A stretch of DNA of 34,080 bases from a virus: the IMG/VR virus record IMGVR_UViG_3300010413_000106, positions 1 to 34,080 of that record. One strand, 5' to 3'. Every line of letters starts with the position of its first letter. The stretch's first letter is position 1. The translations under genes were made by a program, and so were the position numbers. The notes under the pieces are model-generated. The model searched no databases, had not been told where the DNA came from, and saw only the letters and a list, made by a program, of their open reading frames with translations. Below are positions 18,168 through 25,641 of the stretch, one piece after another.

Positions 18168-19168
18168 TATGCCGTCCTTTCCCAACCATTCTCAAGAGCA
18201 TTGACCGAGGACACTGTCCATGCTATAGATCCATTAGGATCTCGCTCGAGGATGTTTGTCCTCATCTCGTAGTCATCTGCCAAAGCGTGTGATGCCTGTG
18301 CGTAATCTGTACCGCCAGATCGTATGACATTGTTCCCTGTCACACTGCCAGCGTCATCTTTTCTCACTGTAGAAATGGCCTGGACAACGTGTACGGTGCC
18401 AGCAGTAGTTACAAGATTGTCCATCGCATAGGTGTCTTTTACAGCAGACGCCGCAGAATTATACGTAGTATCATCATCTGACACACTTTCATCTACACAT
18501 TCGTAGTTCGCTCCCGCTGATGGTGTCAAGTTTGTACTGTTGCCTGCGCCGCTTGGGTTCAAGCATTCCATCCTGCCGTCACCCAATAAAGTGTTGCAAT
18601 AAGATCCACTGTCATCGCAAACATACAGGTCATCAAATTTTGTTGTTACAGAGTTGTTCTGGTTCCATAAAAAGATTTGATTAGCATACGCGTTTGCACT
18701 TACTTTGGTATCTACATTTGTGTCAGATGCCACTGTTACATTATTGATTTTGAACACAAACGAACCAGTGCTATCGTTGATCGTAACCGATAGTTGCATG
18801 TGGCACCACTGACCAGGGACAATCAATCCAGTCGAGGTTGTGGCAAGTGTAGTGCCAGACTTGACCGCTATACTCCCATCAGTATTGAGCGTTAGATAGA
18901 TTTGATTTGTACTACCGTCGCGGATACGGAAGAAATCCTCTGAATAAGAAAATGTATCGACCTGGAACCCAAATCCACAGTGTAACGTGGCACTATTAGG
19001 AAGTGAACGCCATACTGCCGAACTAGATGATCCTAGAGATAGACACTGCCCATTATCTATTCTGCCTCCAGAAGTAGCAATGGCAGCGCTATACTGGCTA
19101 CCAGTCCATTTTCTCGCTAATTGCGCGGTCGAATAATGCTCAAAACTATCTCCAAACAGAAAAGCCAT
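18167..19168 (-). CDS. LamG/concanavalin-like virion protein
   Basis: The 333-residue protein begins MAFLFGDSFEHYSTAQLARKW. Residues 10-195 follow a concanavalin/LamG-type jelly-roll pattern (FGFQVDTFSY, FFRIRDG, IYLTLNTDGSIAV, GQWCHMQLSVTIND, TTKFDDLYVCDDSG). Residues 200-333 form a second domain (DGRMECLNPSGAGNSTNLTP, NYECVDESVSDDDTTY, DPNGSIAWTVSSVNALENGWE). I recall this two-domain arrangement in many environmental phage structural proteins. It is likely a glycan-binding surface or fibre protein. Its AAAGGA site follows directly after a terminator at 19.2 kb. Confidence 0.7.
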   Translation of the reverse strand: MAFLFGDSFEHYSTAQLARKWTGSQYSAAIATSGGRIDNGQCLSLGSSSSAVWRSLPNSATLHCGFGFQVDTFSYSEDFFRIRDGSTNQIYLTLNTDGSIAVKSGTTLATTSTGLIVPGQWCHMQLSVTINDSTGSFVFKINNVTVASDTNVDTKVSANAYANQIFLWNQNNSVTTKFDDLYVCDDSGSYCNTLLGDGRMECLNPSGAGNSTNLTPSAGANYECVDESVSDDDTTYNSAASAVKDTYAMDNLVTTAGTVHVVQAISTVRKDDAGSVTGNNVIRSGGTDYAQASHALADDYEMRTNILERDPNGSIAWTVSSVNALENGWERTA

Positions 19169-19182
19169 AGTTTTGTCCTTTG

Positions 19183-19215
19183 AAAAAAAGAATGTGCCTC
19201 GCCTTTCGGCGAGGC
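19183..19215 (-). terminator. Rho-independent terminator in the fibre block
   Basis: On the minus strand GCCTCGCC-GAAA-GGCGAGGC (19215-19196) forms an 8-bp GC-rich stem with a stable GNRA loop. A six-nt spacer and seven T (19189-19183) follow. It lies in the 55-nt gap between two virion genes, so it probably attenuates read-through into the large fibre genes. Confidence 0.85.
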
Positions 19216-19223
19216 TATGTTTC

Positions 19224-19682
19224 TTATGTTTCGGTAAGCCGAAGTTCCAAGTTTTGCAGCGTCAGGGTTTGACCATCGGATACTGATCGATCCGAAGTCA
19301 GATCCCAATACGCATATACCTCACGGTTTGACACAGTCACGTTGTCATCCGTGAGCACAGCATATCGAGCACCATTACCACTTGCGGGAATTGGTCCACC
19401 CGATGCAGTCCAAGCCACATCCTTGATCTGGATATCGCCACGGTCATTCGTGTCATCCTCGTTGAGGACATCGAAATCGGTAGCGCCAGGGGTCAGCGAG
19501 AACCCACCACTGGTATAGTTATTGCCAGCGGCGATCTCAGTCATTTGACCGAGCGTATCAGTATCTTGCGTGGGCGCAGTGGCAGAAGTCACTAGCGCCA
19601 CGTAGAAATTGGTCGGTGCTCCGTTGTTTCGGAAGTAAGCATCAAGGATGCTCATCTTTCCTTTGTTTGTCCAACCTGCCAT
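19224..19682 (-). CDS. Virion protein, APTNFYVALVT family
   Basis: This 152-residue protein begins MAGWTNKGKMSILDAYFRNNG and continues with FYVALVTSATAPTQDTDTLG and GDIQIKDVAWTASGGPIPAS. The N-terminal pattern (W.NKGK..iLd..fR....P.nfYvaLvts...PT.dt) is common in structural proteins of tailed phages next to fibre genes, as far as I remember. The rest is beta-rich. It has a TAAGGAGTAAACACG ribosome site and is followed by a terminator, so it can be expressed above the downstream fibre genes. Confidence 0.65.
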   Translation of the reverse strand: MAGWTNKGKMSILDAYFRNNGAPTNFYVALVTSATAPTQDTDTLGQMTEIAAGNNYTSGGFSLTPGATDFDVLNEDDTNDRGDIQIKDVAWTASGGPIPASGNGARYAVLTDDNVTVSNREVYAYWDLTSDRSVSDGQTLTLQNLELRLTET

Positions 19683-19694
19683 CGTGTTTACTCC

Positions 19695-21077
19695 TTATAG
19701 ATTGTTTTTTGTATCCATCTTGAGCTGATCATAGTAGTCCCAAGCATGGTACACTTTACCATTGTAGTGTGCCCTATCGTTCTCTATGGGCACAATTTGC
19801 GGAGGCATGTGTTCGTGGTCGTTATATTCAACGACGGTGAACCCTAATTGCCAGTTTGTTTCTTCATTCGCCCCTGGTACTCTTCCATCAATGTGACAGA
19901 GGCACCCCCCTGTTGTTGCTGAAATGGAGTGAGCGCCTTCTCCGTCTATCTTCAACCTTGTAGCCTGCTCTCTCCTGTGGATGTGACCGAAGATCCGTGA
20001 TACGTTGGATTTTTCAACCACGTTACCAGCAGTACCGCCAGGTTTCGCCGAGACGGTATTGCCATGCTCAACCAAGAGATCTGGTCGTAACCAAATCTTG
20101 TTGTTGGGATAACCACCATGCCACTTCCACCCAAGGTTTTTCAAGTCCAACAGATAAGGTACTGATGTTACATCCTCTCCATCGAACTGAGTAGCCTTTC
20201 TAAGCCTGAGCATGTGTTGAGCGTGAATAAAGTAAAATTCGGGTATTCGTAGCTCATGGTTTCCCTCGAGGTAGTCAAGCTCACTGTCTGGTGCAAGCAT
20301 AGCGATTTGCCCCAGGAACCAACCCGCCTCATAAAGCATGGGTTGAGTGGTGAACCTCATCTCTGGTGATCTCACGTACTTCGTTGACCATTCGGCACTG
20401 TCTATTCCATCTCCTCCGTGGATAATACGATCAAAGTAGTTGTCTTTTATCACAGATAGGATGATACTGAGCGCCTTGCGGTCATGGTATGGTGTGAGCT
20501 CGCCGGTGTATAGATCTCGCTCAAACCCGAAATGAGTATCGGAGATGTAGAGAGCCCTCTTGAACTCACTCTGTGTATACTTGGGCGGTCTGACTGGCTT
20601 TATGGTGAAGGAAACTGGAACAATAATCGGCTTTACGGCTACTGGTTTCCTTCTCACGAAACTACCGTACACAGAGTACATGATCTCGGTATTGATACCG
20701 CCTTGATCAATCTTGTGTCCAGTGATACGACCCTCGTCGAAGATCATATCCTGATCAACGTCTTTGCGGTATCCTTCCCATGTCTTTATCTTGAATTCCT
20801 CAAGCAACCAGACATCTTCGTCGATGCCACACGCCTCAATCAAGTCCTGTTCGCTCTTGATCTTAGCTGTAACAGCTCGTACCTCAGTGTAATTCCCCTT
20901 GGTTTTTATGTCTATCTTCTCTTCGTCCTTCAAGATAGCCTCCTTCTCTCGTTGTTGGGCTCGGAAGATCAATCCGTGCATCTTGTTAAAGTTCAGATTT
21001 AGTTTTTTCGCTAGTGCTCTCTGGCTAAGGCCGCTTCTTTTCCAGATAGACAGTAGCTCGTCACCGTTGTATTTCAT
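19695..21077 (-). CDS. HTH-calcineurin-like metallophosphoesterase
   Basis: The 460-residue protein has an N-terminal helix-turn-helix (WKRSGLSQRALAKKLNLN, residues 12-29) and a C-terminal calcineurin-type phosphoesterase core at about 175-370. All five metal motifs are present: ISDTHFG (D180, H182), GGDGID (D223), GNHE (N273, H274), VEHGN (H338) and GHIHRRE (H365, H367). It should hydrolyse phosphomono- or diesters with two metal ions, and the HTH suggests a DNA-bound or DNA-templated substrate. It overlaps the methyltransferase stop by 17 nt. Similar HTH-phosphoesterases occur in phages without a settled function; a role in DNA end processing or in countering host defence is speculation. 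Confidence 0.85.
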   Translation of the reverse strand: MKYNGDELLSIWKRSGLSQRALAKKLNLNFNKMHGLIFRAQQREKEAILKDEEKIDIKTKGNYTEVRAVTAKIKSEQDLIEACGIDEDVWLLEEFKIKTWEGYRKDVDQDMIFDEGRITGHKIDQGGINTEIMYSVYGSFVRRKPVAVKPIIVPVSFTIKPVRPPKYTQSEFKRALYISDTHFGFERDLYTGELTPYHDRKALSIILSVIKDNYFDRIIHGGDGIDSAEWSTKYVRSPEMRFTTQPMLYEAGWFLGQIAMLAPDSELDYLEGNHELRIPEFYFIHAQHMLRLRKATQFDGEDVTSVPYLLDLKNLGWKWHGGYPNNKIWLRPDLLVEHGNTVSAKPGGTAGNVVEKSNVSRIFGHIHRREQATRLKIDGEGAHSISATTGGCLCHIDGRVPGANEETNWQLGFTVVEYNDHEHMPPQIVPIENDRAHYNGKVYHAWDYYDQLKMDTKNNL

Positions 21078-22230
21078 AACCTAGCTCTTCTGCGAGTGTA
21101 GCGAAAGCAAGCGCAGCAGTAATTGGGACGACGCCGTTTCCCACTGCTCGTAATCGCTCAACTCGATTGGAGTATATGGATCCGTCCATCCAGGGATCCA
21201 CCCCATCAACCACTCCGCAAATCGCTGGTTCAAGCGTCGGTTTTTCGCTATGCCATTCATCGCTCGAGGGGCTTGGCGGCCAAGAAGGGAATTCGTTGGT
21301 GTCTCTCCAATCCCTGTATCTTTCCAGTCCCTCGTTGTTGGTGTCATCCACTTCTCCAGTTCTTGCTTTGTCTGTGGATAACTTGGATCCCTTAGCGTCT
21401 GTTCTGCCAGTCCAGAATGTCTCAAGACGTTCCTCCCATCCTTGCGGATCATCTCCTCTGGAGATCTCGGTTGAATTGCGCCTCCGTCCGTTGCCGTTGG
21501 GGTTAGCCATTGATCTGACCCGCATGGAGCCCAATACTTCGCTTTGTGTGGGAGGTCTTCTTCCTGACCCTTGATTGATCTCCCACTCTCCCCCTTCCAG
21601 TCCCTCGACTGCGGGGTAGGCCAATTCGCTGATTGATCCCTCAGCTTGATCTTGGGCGCTTCCGCCTCTGCGTACTTCGGATCGTCGAACCATTTCACTC
21701 CCCCCTCTCCGTCCGAGGCGCTTGGAGTGCGCCATGATAAAGAGCCGTCTTCGTTGATGTGGTGCGCCAACTTCTTCCGCTGAGAATACTCCTGCCGCAA
21801 CTTCGTAACCCATTCGTTGTAGCTCATCCCGAACATCTCGAAATCCGAGCTTGAGATGGTTTTCGACATTCTCGAAAAAGCACCATTCTGGCTCGACTTC
21901 TCTACAAATTCGGGCGATATGAGGCCAAAGGTGCCTTGGGTCATCCTCTCCCTTCTGTTTTCCTGCAACGGAGAAGGGTTGACAGGGATATCCTCCAATA
22001 ATGCAATCCACTTTGCCACGCCAAGGGACGCCATCGAAGGTTTTACAATCCGTCCAAATAGGCGCTTTATCCATAACTTCGTCTTCCATCCTCGAAACCA
22101 AGACCTCGATGGGGAAGGCTTCGACTTCAACATAACATACTGTTCGAGAAGACGGAACTGCCAGTCTGACGCCGAGATCAAGTCCTCCGACGCCAGCGCA
22201 GAGTGATATTGTGTTGAAGGTAAAATCCAC
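21061..22230 (-). CDS. DNA (cytosine-5) methyltransferase
   Basis: The 389-residue protein carries the C5-methyltransferase motifs in order: motif I SLCAGVGGLDLG (9-20), motif IV GGYPCQPFS with the catalytic C83, motif VI ENV (120-122), motif VIII QRRR (159-162), a variable target-recognition region at about 170-350, and motifs IX-X RLRAVGNGVVPITAALAF at the end. The variable region contains recurring Ala-Asn/Asp-rich segments (LAYPAVEGLEGG, MANPNGNGRR, DDTNNEGLER). The start is a GTG at 22230, served by GGGGAGG in the end of the preceding gene. It probably protects phage DNA from host restriction; the target is not readable. A second frame is open through the whole gene. Confidence 0.93.
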   Translation of the reverse strand: MDFTFNTISLCAGVGGLDLGVRLAVPSSRTVCYVEVEAFPIEVLVSRMEDEVMDKAPIWTDCKTFDGVPWRGKVDCIIGGYPCQPFSVAGKQKGEDDPRHLWPHIARICREVEPEWCFFENVENHLKLGFRDVRDELQRMGYEVAAGVFSAEEVGAPHQRRRLFIMAHSKRLGRRGGSEMVRRSEVRRGGSAQDQAEGSISELAYPAVEGLEGGEWEINQGSGRRPPTQSEVLGSMRVRSMANPNGNGRRRNSTEISRGDDPQGWEERLETFWTGRTDAKGSKLSTDKARTGEVDDTNNEGLERYRDWRDTNEFPSWPPSPSSDEWHSEKPTLEPAICGVVDGVDPWMDGSIYSNRVERLRAVGNGVVPITAALAFATLAEELGYEIQR

Positions 22231-22256
22231 AAGTCAATTAACCTCCCCAGGATCAT
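21081..22256 (-). CDS. Candidate overprinted gene inside the methyltransferase (WPTP/RDWK-type frame)
   Basis: This same-strand frame, +1 to the methyltransferase, is open for 391 codons across essentially the whole gene. Its product looks protein-like: EYSQRKKLAHHINEDGSLSW, NWPTPQSRDWKGE, WLTPTATDGG, KWMTPTTRDWKDTG, LNQRFAEWLMGWIPGWT. I recall hypothetical phage proteins with just these motifs. They arise because AD-AN-x-x-LE in the methyltransferase reads as WPT-P-T-x-RD-W in this frame. The ATG at 22256 lacks a ribosome site. A TTG at 22232, overlapping the methyltransferase GTG, could share its GGGGAGG. Whether it is translated is unknown. Confidence 0.4.
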   Translation of the reverse strand: MILGRLIDLWILPSTQYHSALASEDLISASDWQFRLLEQYVMLKSKPSPSRSWFRGWKTKLWIKRLFGRIVKPSMASLGVAKWIALLEDIPVNPSPLQENRRERMTQGTFGLISPEFVEKSSQNGAFSRMSKTISSSDFEMFGMSYNEWVTKLRQEYSQRKKLAHHINEDGSLSWRTPSASDGEGGVKWFDDPKYAEAEAPKIKLRDQSANWPTPQSRDWKGESGRSIKGQEEDLPHKAKYWAPCGSDQWLTPTATDGGAIQPRSPEEMIRKDGRNVLRHSGLAEQTLRDPSYPQTKQELEKWMTPTTRDWKDTGIGETPTNSLLGRQAPRAMNGIAKNRRLNQRFAEWLMGWIPGWTDPYTPIELSDYEQWETASSQLLLRLLSLHSQKS

Positions 22257-22437
22257 AAGGCTCGATCACTCGAAATATATTATGAACGGGGAATTTTTGC
22301 ACTTCGTTCTTGTGCCTCATTACGATGCAAAAGAAACCTTCCTTCACATAGGTATTATCGACATCGTGGAAGATCATCGGCTGAGACTGATCTACATTGT
22401 GAACCTTTATGGTCATGGTCTTGCGAACTCTGTCCAT
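22234..22437 (-). CDS. Small protein of unknown function
   Basis: The 67-residue product (MDRVRKTMTIKVHNVDQS, FHDVDNTYVKEGFFCIVMRH, VHNIFRVIEPYDPGEVN) is an all-beta-looking small protein. It starts at a TAATG overlap with the upstream stop and has GAGAGG 7 nt before it. Its 3' end supplies the GGGGAGG ribosome site for the methyltransferase, so the two are coupled. No family recognised. Confidence 0.55.
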   Translation of the reverse strand: MDRVRKTMTIKVHNVDQSQPMIFHDVDNTYVKEGFFCIVMRHKNEVQKFPVHNIFRVIEPYDPGEVN

Positions 22438-22679
22438 TATTTGCCTCTCTTTCGATCTGCCTCACGTGCCCGTTTTACTGCGGCTTTTACGGTTGCATTA
22501 TTATTTCGAGTTGCCCACGCCATAGCCCTACGCAGAACTGCGGCTTTATCACCGTGTCCTCTCAGGCGTATGGCGCTCATGGCACTCTTTTGGTCAAAGA
22601 TGGGGAACTTACCCTGCCTGTTTCCAGCTTTTTTTCTGGCGGTGGATGTAACGTTCCCCTTCTTCGTTCTCATTGCCAT
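22437..22679 (-). CDS. Small basic protein, KFPI-motif type
   Basis: This 80-residue, strongly basic protein contains GKFPIFDQKSAMSAIRLRGHG and a helical Lys/Arg-rich C-terminus (VKAAVKRAREADRKRGK). The segment K-FPI-D-x-x-x-A-x-x-A-I-x-L resembles a short motif seen in many phage head-morphogenesis-linked and small DNA-binding proteins. The charge suggests nucleic acid contact. The start has two candidate ATGs (22679, 22673) and only weak ribosome sites. Function unknown. Confidence 0.5.
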   Translation of the reverse strand: MAMRTKKGNVTSTARKKAGNRQGKFPIFDQKSAMSAIRLRGHGDKAAVLRRAMAWATRNNNATVKAAVKRAREADRKRGK

Positions 22680-22681
22680 TG

Positions 22682-23770
22682 TTATTCAATCGCCTTTGTG
22701 TACCAACTTGCGACAAATCCCATTCTAGCGATCTGGTACCAGTTTCTACCATTGGTGTCCTTCATAAATCCGAGTACACCAAATTGCTCGCCGTCCCACG
22801 TTTGCATACAGATGGGACCCCACGGTTCACGCCTTACATTCAGTCTATCACCAGCACCAACGCCTGTGATCTCAATACGCTTTGGAATATCAGGAGGAGG
22901 TGGAGGAGGTGGAGGCGGAGGAGGAGGCTCTACACCCTCTTTCTTGAGAGGTAGTTCAATCTCACGTGGATACACACCAAACAATCTCTTGAAATCCTCT
23001 TTGTCACCGTAGAAACGGTTTAGATCAATACTGTAGCTGTGGACGCCGAATGATGGATAACCTGGGGTCTTTCCGTTACCCAACAAGTTACCATTAGCAG
23101 AATACTGCCATATAGTCCACTTGTTACCGTATGGAGGATGGTTCAAATCTGCCCAATCTTCGGGCACTGGATCGTAGCCATCGCTATCTGGTTGAGGAAT
23201 AGTCTGCTTATATCGTGCTACCATCAACTTTGTCTGCTTGGGGTAGTCAGTCTTGTATGCGGCATCGCCGTAGCCAAGATGTTTCGCCCAAGAGTTTTTG
23301 TTTGTGTATGTCAGGACGTTCTCTTTGCCCCACTCGGCAAACGACCAGTTGTAATACTTGGCGAGGTAATCGCCGAACTCCTGTTTCGATAGGCCATCGG
23401 GGTTAGCATCACTCTCAACATCAAAGCAAACACCCATCTTGAGTTTGTCAAGGCCTCCGAGATCGTCCACCAGAAAGCGCAAAGCGTCAAACAGTTTCTT
23501 CATAAACGTAGAACTTTTCTTGACTGCCATGTATTGATAGACAAACATTGGCATGTCAGGATAGCGGTTCTTCACGTTGTCCGTATGATAGAATATATCG
23601 GGGTCACGCTGGTCACGCCACAGTCCTCTAAATCCCATGAAAGAGCACCTTGGGCCAAGTAAGTCCCACTCGTACTCATTCGGAGGCTGATCAAATCTGT
23701 TGTGTCCTGATAAATCTACACCGAATATATCGTAAAATAGATCGGTGGGATAATAAGTCCAACCACTCAT
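22682..23770 (-). CDS. Endolysin: GH25-like muramidase with C-terminal SH3 domain
   Basis: The 362-residue protein has a GH25-type TIM-barrel (residues 14-255): VDLSGHN (D19), MGVCFDVESD (D117, E119, catalytic pair), NVLTYTNKNSWAKH, KWTIWQYSANG (218-228) and the closing SIDLNRFYG (D249, N251). A run of twelve prolines (282-293) links it to a C-terminal SH3-like wall-binding domain (about 298-362, ending GRNWYQIARMGFVASWYTK). It should cleave the glycan backbone of peptidoglycan at lysis. No signal peptide, so it needs a holin. It overlaps the portal stop (ATGA). An endolysin directly after the portal is not the usual place. Confidence 0.85.
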   Translation of the reverse strand: MSGWTYYPTDLFYDIFGVDLSGHNRFDQPPNEYEWDLLGPRCSFMGFRGLWRDQRDPDIFYHTDNVKNRYPDMPMFVYQYMAVKKSSTFMKKLFDALRFLVDDLGGLDKLKMGVCFDVESDANPDGLSKQEFGDYLAKYYNWSFAEWGKENVLTYTNKNSWAKHLGYGDAAYKTDYPKQTKLMVARYKQTIPQPDSDGYDPVPEDWADLNHPPYGNKWTIWQYSANGNLLGNGKTPGYPSFGVHSYSIDLNRFYGDKEDFKRLFGVYPREIELPLKKEGVEPPPPPPPPPPPPDIPKRIEITGVGAGDRLNVRREPWGPICMQTWDGEQFGVLGFMKDTNGRNWYQIARMGFVASWYTKAIE

Positions 23771-25275
23771 ATTGTCTCCTTTGAAGGCTCTGCACCCGCG
23801 GCACTGTCAGGATCATTCGGGTCTTGAGGCATCATCATGCTCTCTGCCCTCTCGTAGAGCTCATCCTGCTCGAGCATAGCAATAATCCTGTCAACTTCGG
23901 AGGTGCCATCGCCTAACTTCTTCACTGCTGTCTCAAGCGAGATAGATGGGGGTAGCGTAGCCATACGCTTGACAACCTCATCGACAACCTTGGCCTGATC
24001 CCTCGGCATGATACCAGCAAATACGGGGTCTAGTTCTTTCTTGATCAATCTTTCTACAGCATATTCAGAGCCCAAGCCCTTTTGTTTTAGGATAAGAGCT
24101 GACTTGCTCATTGCGCTTTTTATGCCCTTGCCGTAGTATGACCTACTCCTTCGGATCGACTTGATCATAGGCCACATTCTGATTTCTAACGTAACTCCAG
24201 ATCTCTGCCCTCCTTCCTCCTCTCCAAATACTATGGGAGGTGCCATCACTGACGTTCTCCCCCAATCGTACAGGAACTTGATGTAGTCAAACGTACCTCG
24301 TGGTATCGGGTTGTTAGCCTCTAGGATACCGACTGTCGGAGGTGGTTGGTCTTTGAAGTGTTTGCCCAAGTCCCATAAAACGTTAGATCCTACGGGGTAG
24401 TTGTCAGAGTTGAACGCTCGAGGTAAGTTGATCCCCCATCTCGTAGGATGCGCATTATAGTTCACAGCCTCGCCCAAGTCGGCAAGCCTGAGATTTAGTT
24501 CGTCTTGTACACGTGTGACATCCTCAGTAAGACTATCCCCCCACCAGTGAGTAGACCTCACTCGAGGGATATACTCAAAGGGCACGAACCCCCACGGATT
24601 TTTCTTTGGAAACCCATCGAGATTTATGCCCTCCAGTTTACTGTCGAATTTCTGCTCTGTGTACTGGTCTATCCTGAGTATCCACTCTTTAGAAGTGTCT
24701 TTGTCATACCCGTACTTTAGCCTTGCTTGTTCTTTGGTCATCCTGTAAACAATCCAAACCTCCAGCAGGCGGTCTGGATTTTCAGGATCCCAAATCGGGA
24801 AGAATGTATCTAAGGGTACTCTTGACCACTTGACCCACCCAGGATTTGCGATATCAGGCGCTATCTTTAGAGCGCCACCACCGTAAATCTGCCTATCGAG
24901 CGATATTTCCCACAATGTGACATTTGCATCACTATTGCGTAGGATTTCATTTGCTATTGAACTTGCGCTCTTATCTGCTTTTGCTACCTTGTCGTCGGAA
25001 GATGGCTCGAAACTTACTACCATGTCGTCCCACTCGCCGAATTCGCTATCGGCCTGAGCCATACACAGCATCTTGACAAGGTTCACTCCCACGGGGTATA
25101 GTTCTGGATGCTCTTCTTCAAGACCTTGATCTAGTGGCACCTTCTCTTCGAACACTTTGCCCGTGTAGTAGTTTTTTCGCTCTGAACGTAAGGAAATCTC
25201 CGTAAGCCAGGATTGCCTGGTTTCTGGAGATACATCTCCCATGTCAGACCAGTCGGGGATGTTTAGTATCGTCAT
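23767..25275 (-). CDS. Portal protein
   Basis: The 502-residue protein lies downstream of the large terminase and shows features of the SPP1 gp6-type portal family. These include an N-terminal YYTGKVFEEKVP segment, DANVTLWEISLDRQIYGGGALKI, a VPLDTFFPIWDPENPDRLLEVWIVYR wing, a helical stem and an acidic, Pro-rich C-terminus (MMMPQDPNDPDSAAG). Length is typical. It forms the dodecameric DNA entry ring and docks the terminase. A hairpin at 25281-25311 lies just upstream of its ATG and may affect translation. Confidence 0.85.
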   Translation of the reverse strand: MTILNIPDWSDMGDVSPETRQSWLTEISLRSERKNYYTGKVFEEKVPLDQGLEEEHPELYPVGVNLVKMLCMAQADSEFGEWDDMVVSFEPSSDDKVAKADKSASSIANEILRNSDANVTLWEISLDRQIYGGGALKIAPDIANPGWVKWSRVPLDTFFPIWDPENPDRLLEVWIVYRMTKEQARLKYGYDKDTSKEWILRIDQYTEQKFDSKLEGINLDGFPKKNPWGFVPFEYIPRVRSTHWWGDSLTEDVTRVQDELNLRLADLGEAVNYNAHPTRWGINLPRAFNSDNYPVGSNVLWDLGKHFKDQPPPTVGILEANNPIPRGTFDYIKFLYDWGRTSVMAPPIVFGEEEGGQRSGVTLEIRMWPMIKSIRRSRSYYGKGIKSAMSKSALILKQKGLGSEYAVERLIKKELDPVFAGIMPRDQAKVVDEVVKRMATLPPSISLETAVKKLGDGTSEVDRIIAMLEQDELYERAESMMMPQDPNDPDSAAGAEPSKETI

Positions 25276-25280
25276 GAATT

Positions 25281-25311
25281 TACGGAGGTTCTCCTTTTTC
25301 GATCCTCCGTA
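25281..25311 (-). promoter_or_regulatory. Hairpin in the portal leader
   Basis: TACGGAGG pairs perfectly with CCTCCGTA over a 15-nt loop. The 3' arm ends 5 nt before the portal ATG (25275), and the best Shine-Dalgarno (AAGGAG) sits in the loop. It could act as a translational operator or an RNA-stability element. There is no T-run, so it is not a terminator. Confidence 0.5.
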
Positions 25312-25335
25312 TTCACGGTAGGCGTCTGATTATAT

Positions 25336-25626
25336 TTAGCTGAATTTGTGGAGTTTACGTATTCTGTAATCATACTTGTTCGTGTATTCCGTTGTTGCAT
25401 AGGCGGGCTCGCCTTGATGCACTTTGATTGACACAAAATACGTCGCCCCATCTCTTATCAGGTTTATTAGCGACATTCTTGCCTCAGAAAGTTGAGCTTT
25501 TATGGTAGGATGCTGTTTGTCTAAATCTACTAGCTCTACCTCTAGGATTTCTCCATACTCGACCTCAGTTATGGTTGCGAGTAAGCGCCTCTCTTCTTCT
25601 TTGATGTCTCTAGGGTATTTTACCAT
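25336..25626 (-). CDS. Protein of unknown function
   Basis: This 96-residue charged protein has a helical N-terminus (DIKEEERRLLATITEVEYGEILEVE) and a beta-type C-terminal half (ATYFVSIKVHQGEP, YTNKYDYRIRKLHKF). It has AAAGGTG before its ATG. Lying between a zinc-ribbon protein and the portal, it could be a small terminase-related or DNA-binding protein, but nothing in the sequence proves this. Confidence 0.5.
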   Translation of the reverse strand: MVKYPRDIKEEERRLLATITEVEYGEILEVELVDLDKQHPTIKAQLSEARMSLINLIRDGATYFVSIKVHQGEPAYATTEYTNKYDYRIRKLHKFS

Positions 25627-25641
25627 ATTTACACCTTTTTG

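Noticed and set aside
19117-19308. 63-codon minus-strand frame spanning the 19.2 kb terminator
   Set aside because: It runs out of phase through the ends of two supported genes and through the terminator stem.
20532-21002. 156-codon plus-strand frame opposite the metallophosphoesterase
   Set aside because: The opposite strand encodes a complete enzyme with all metal motifs; this frame has no ribosome site or motif.
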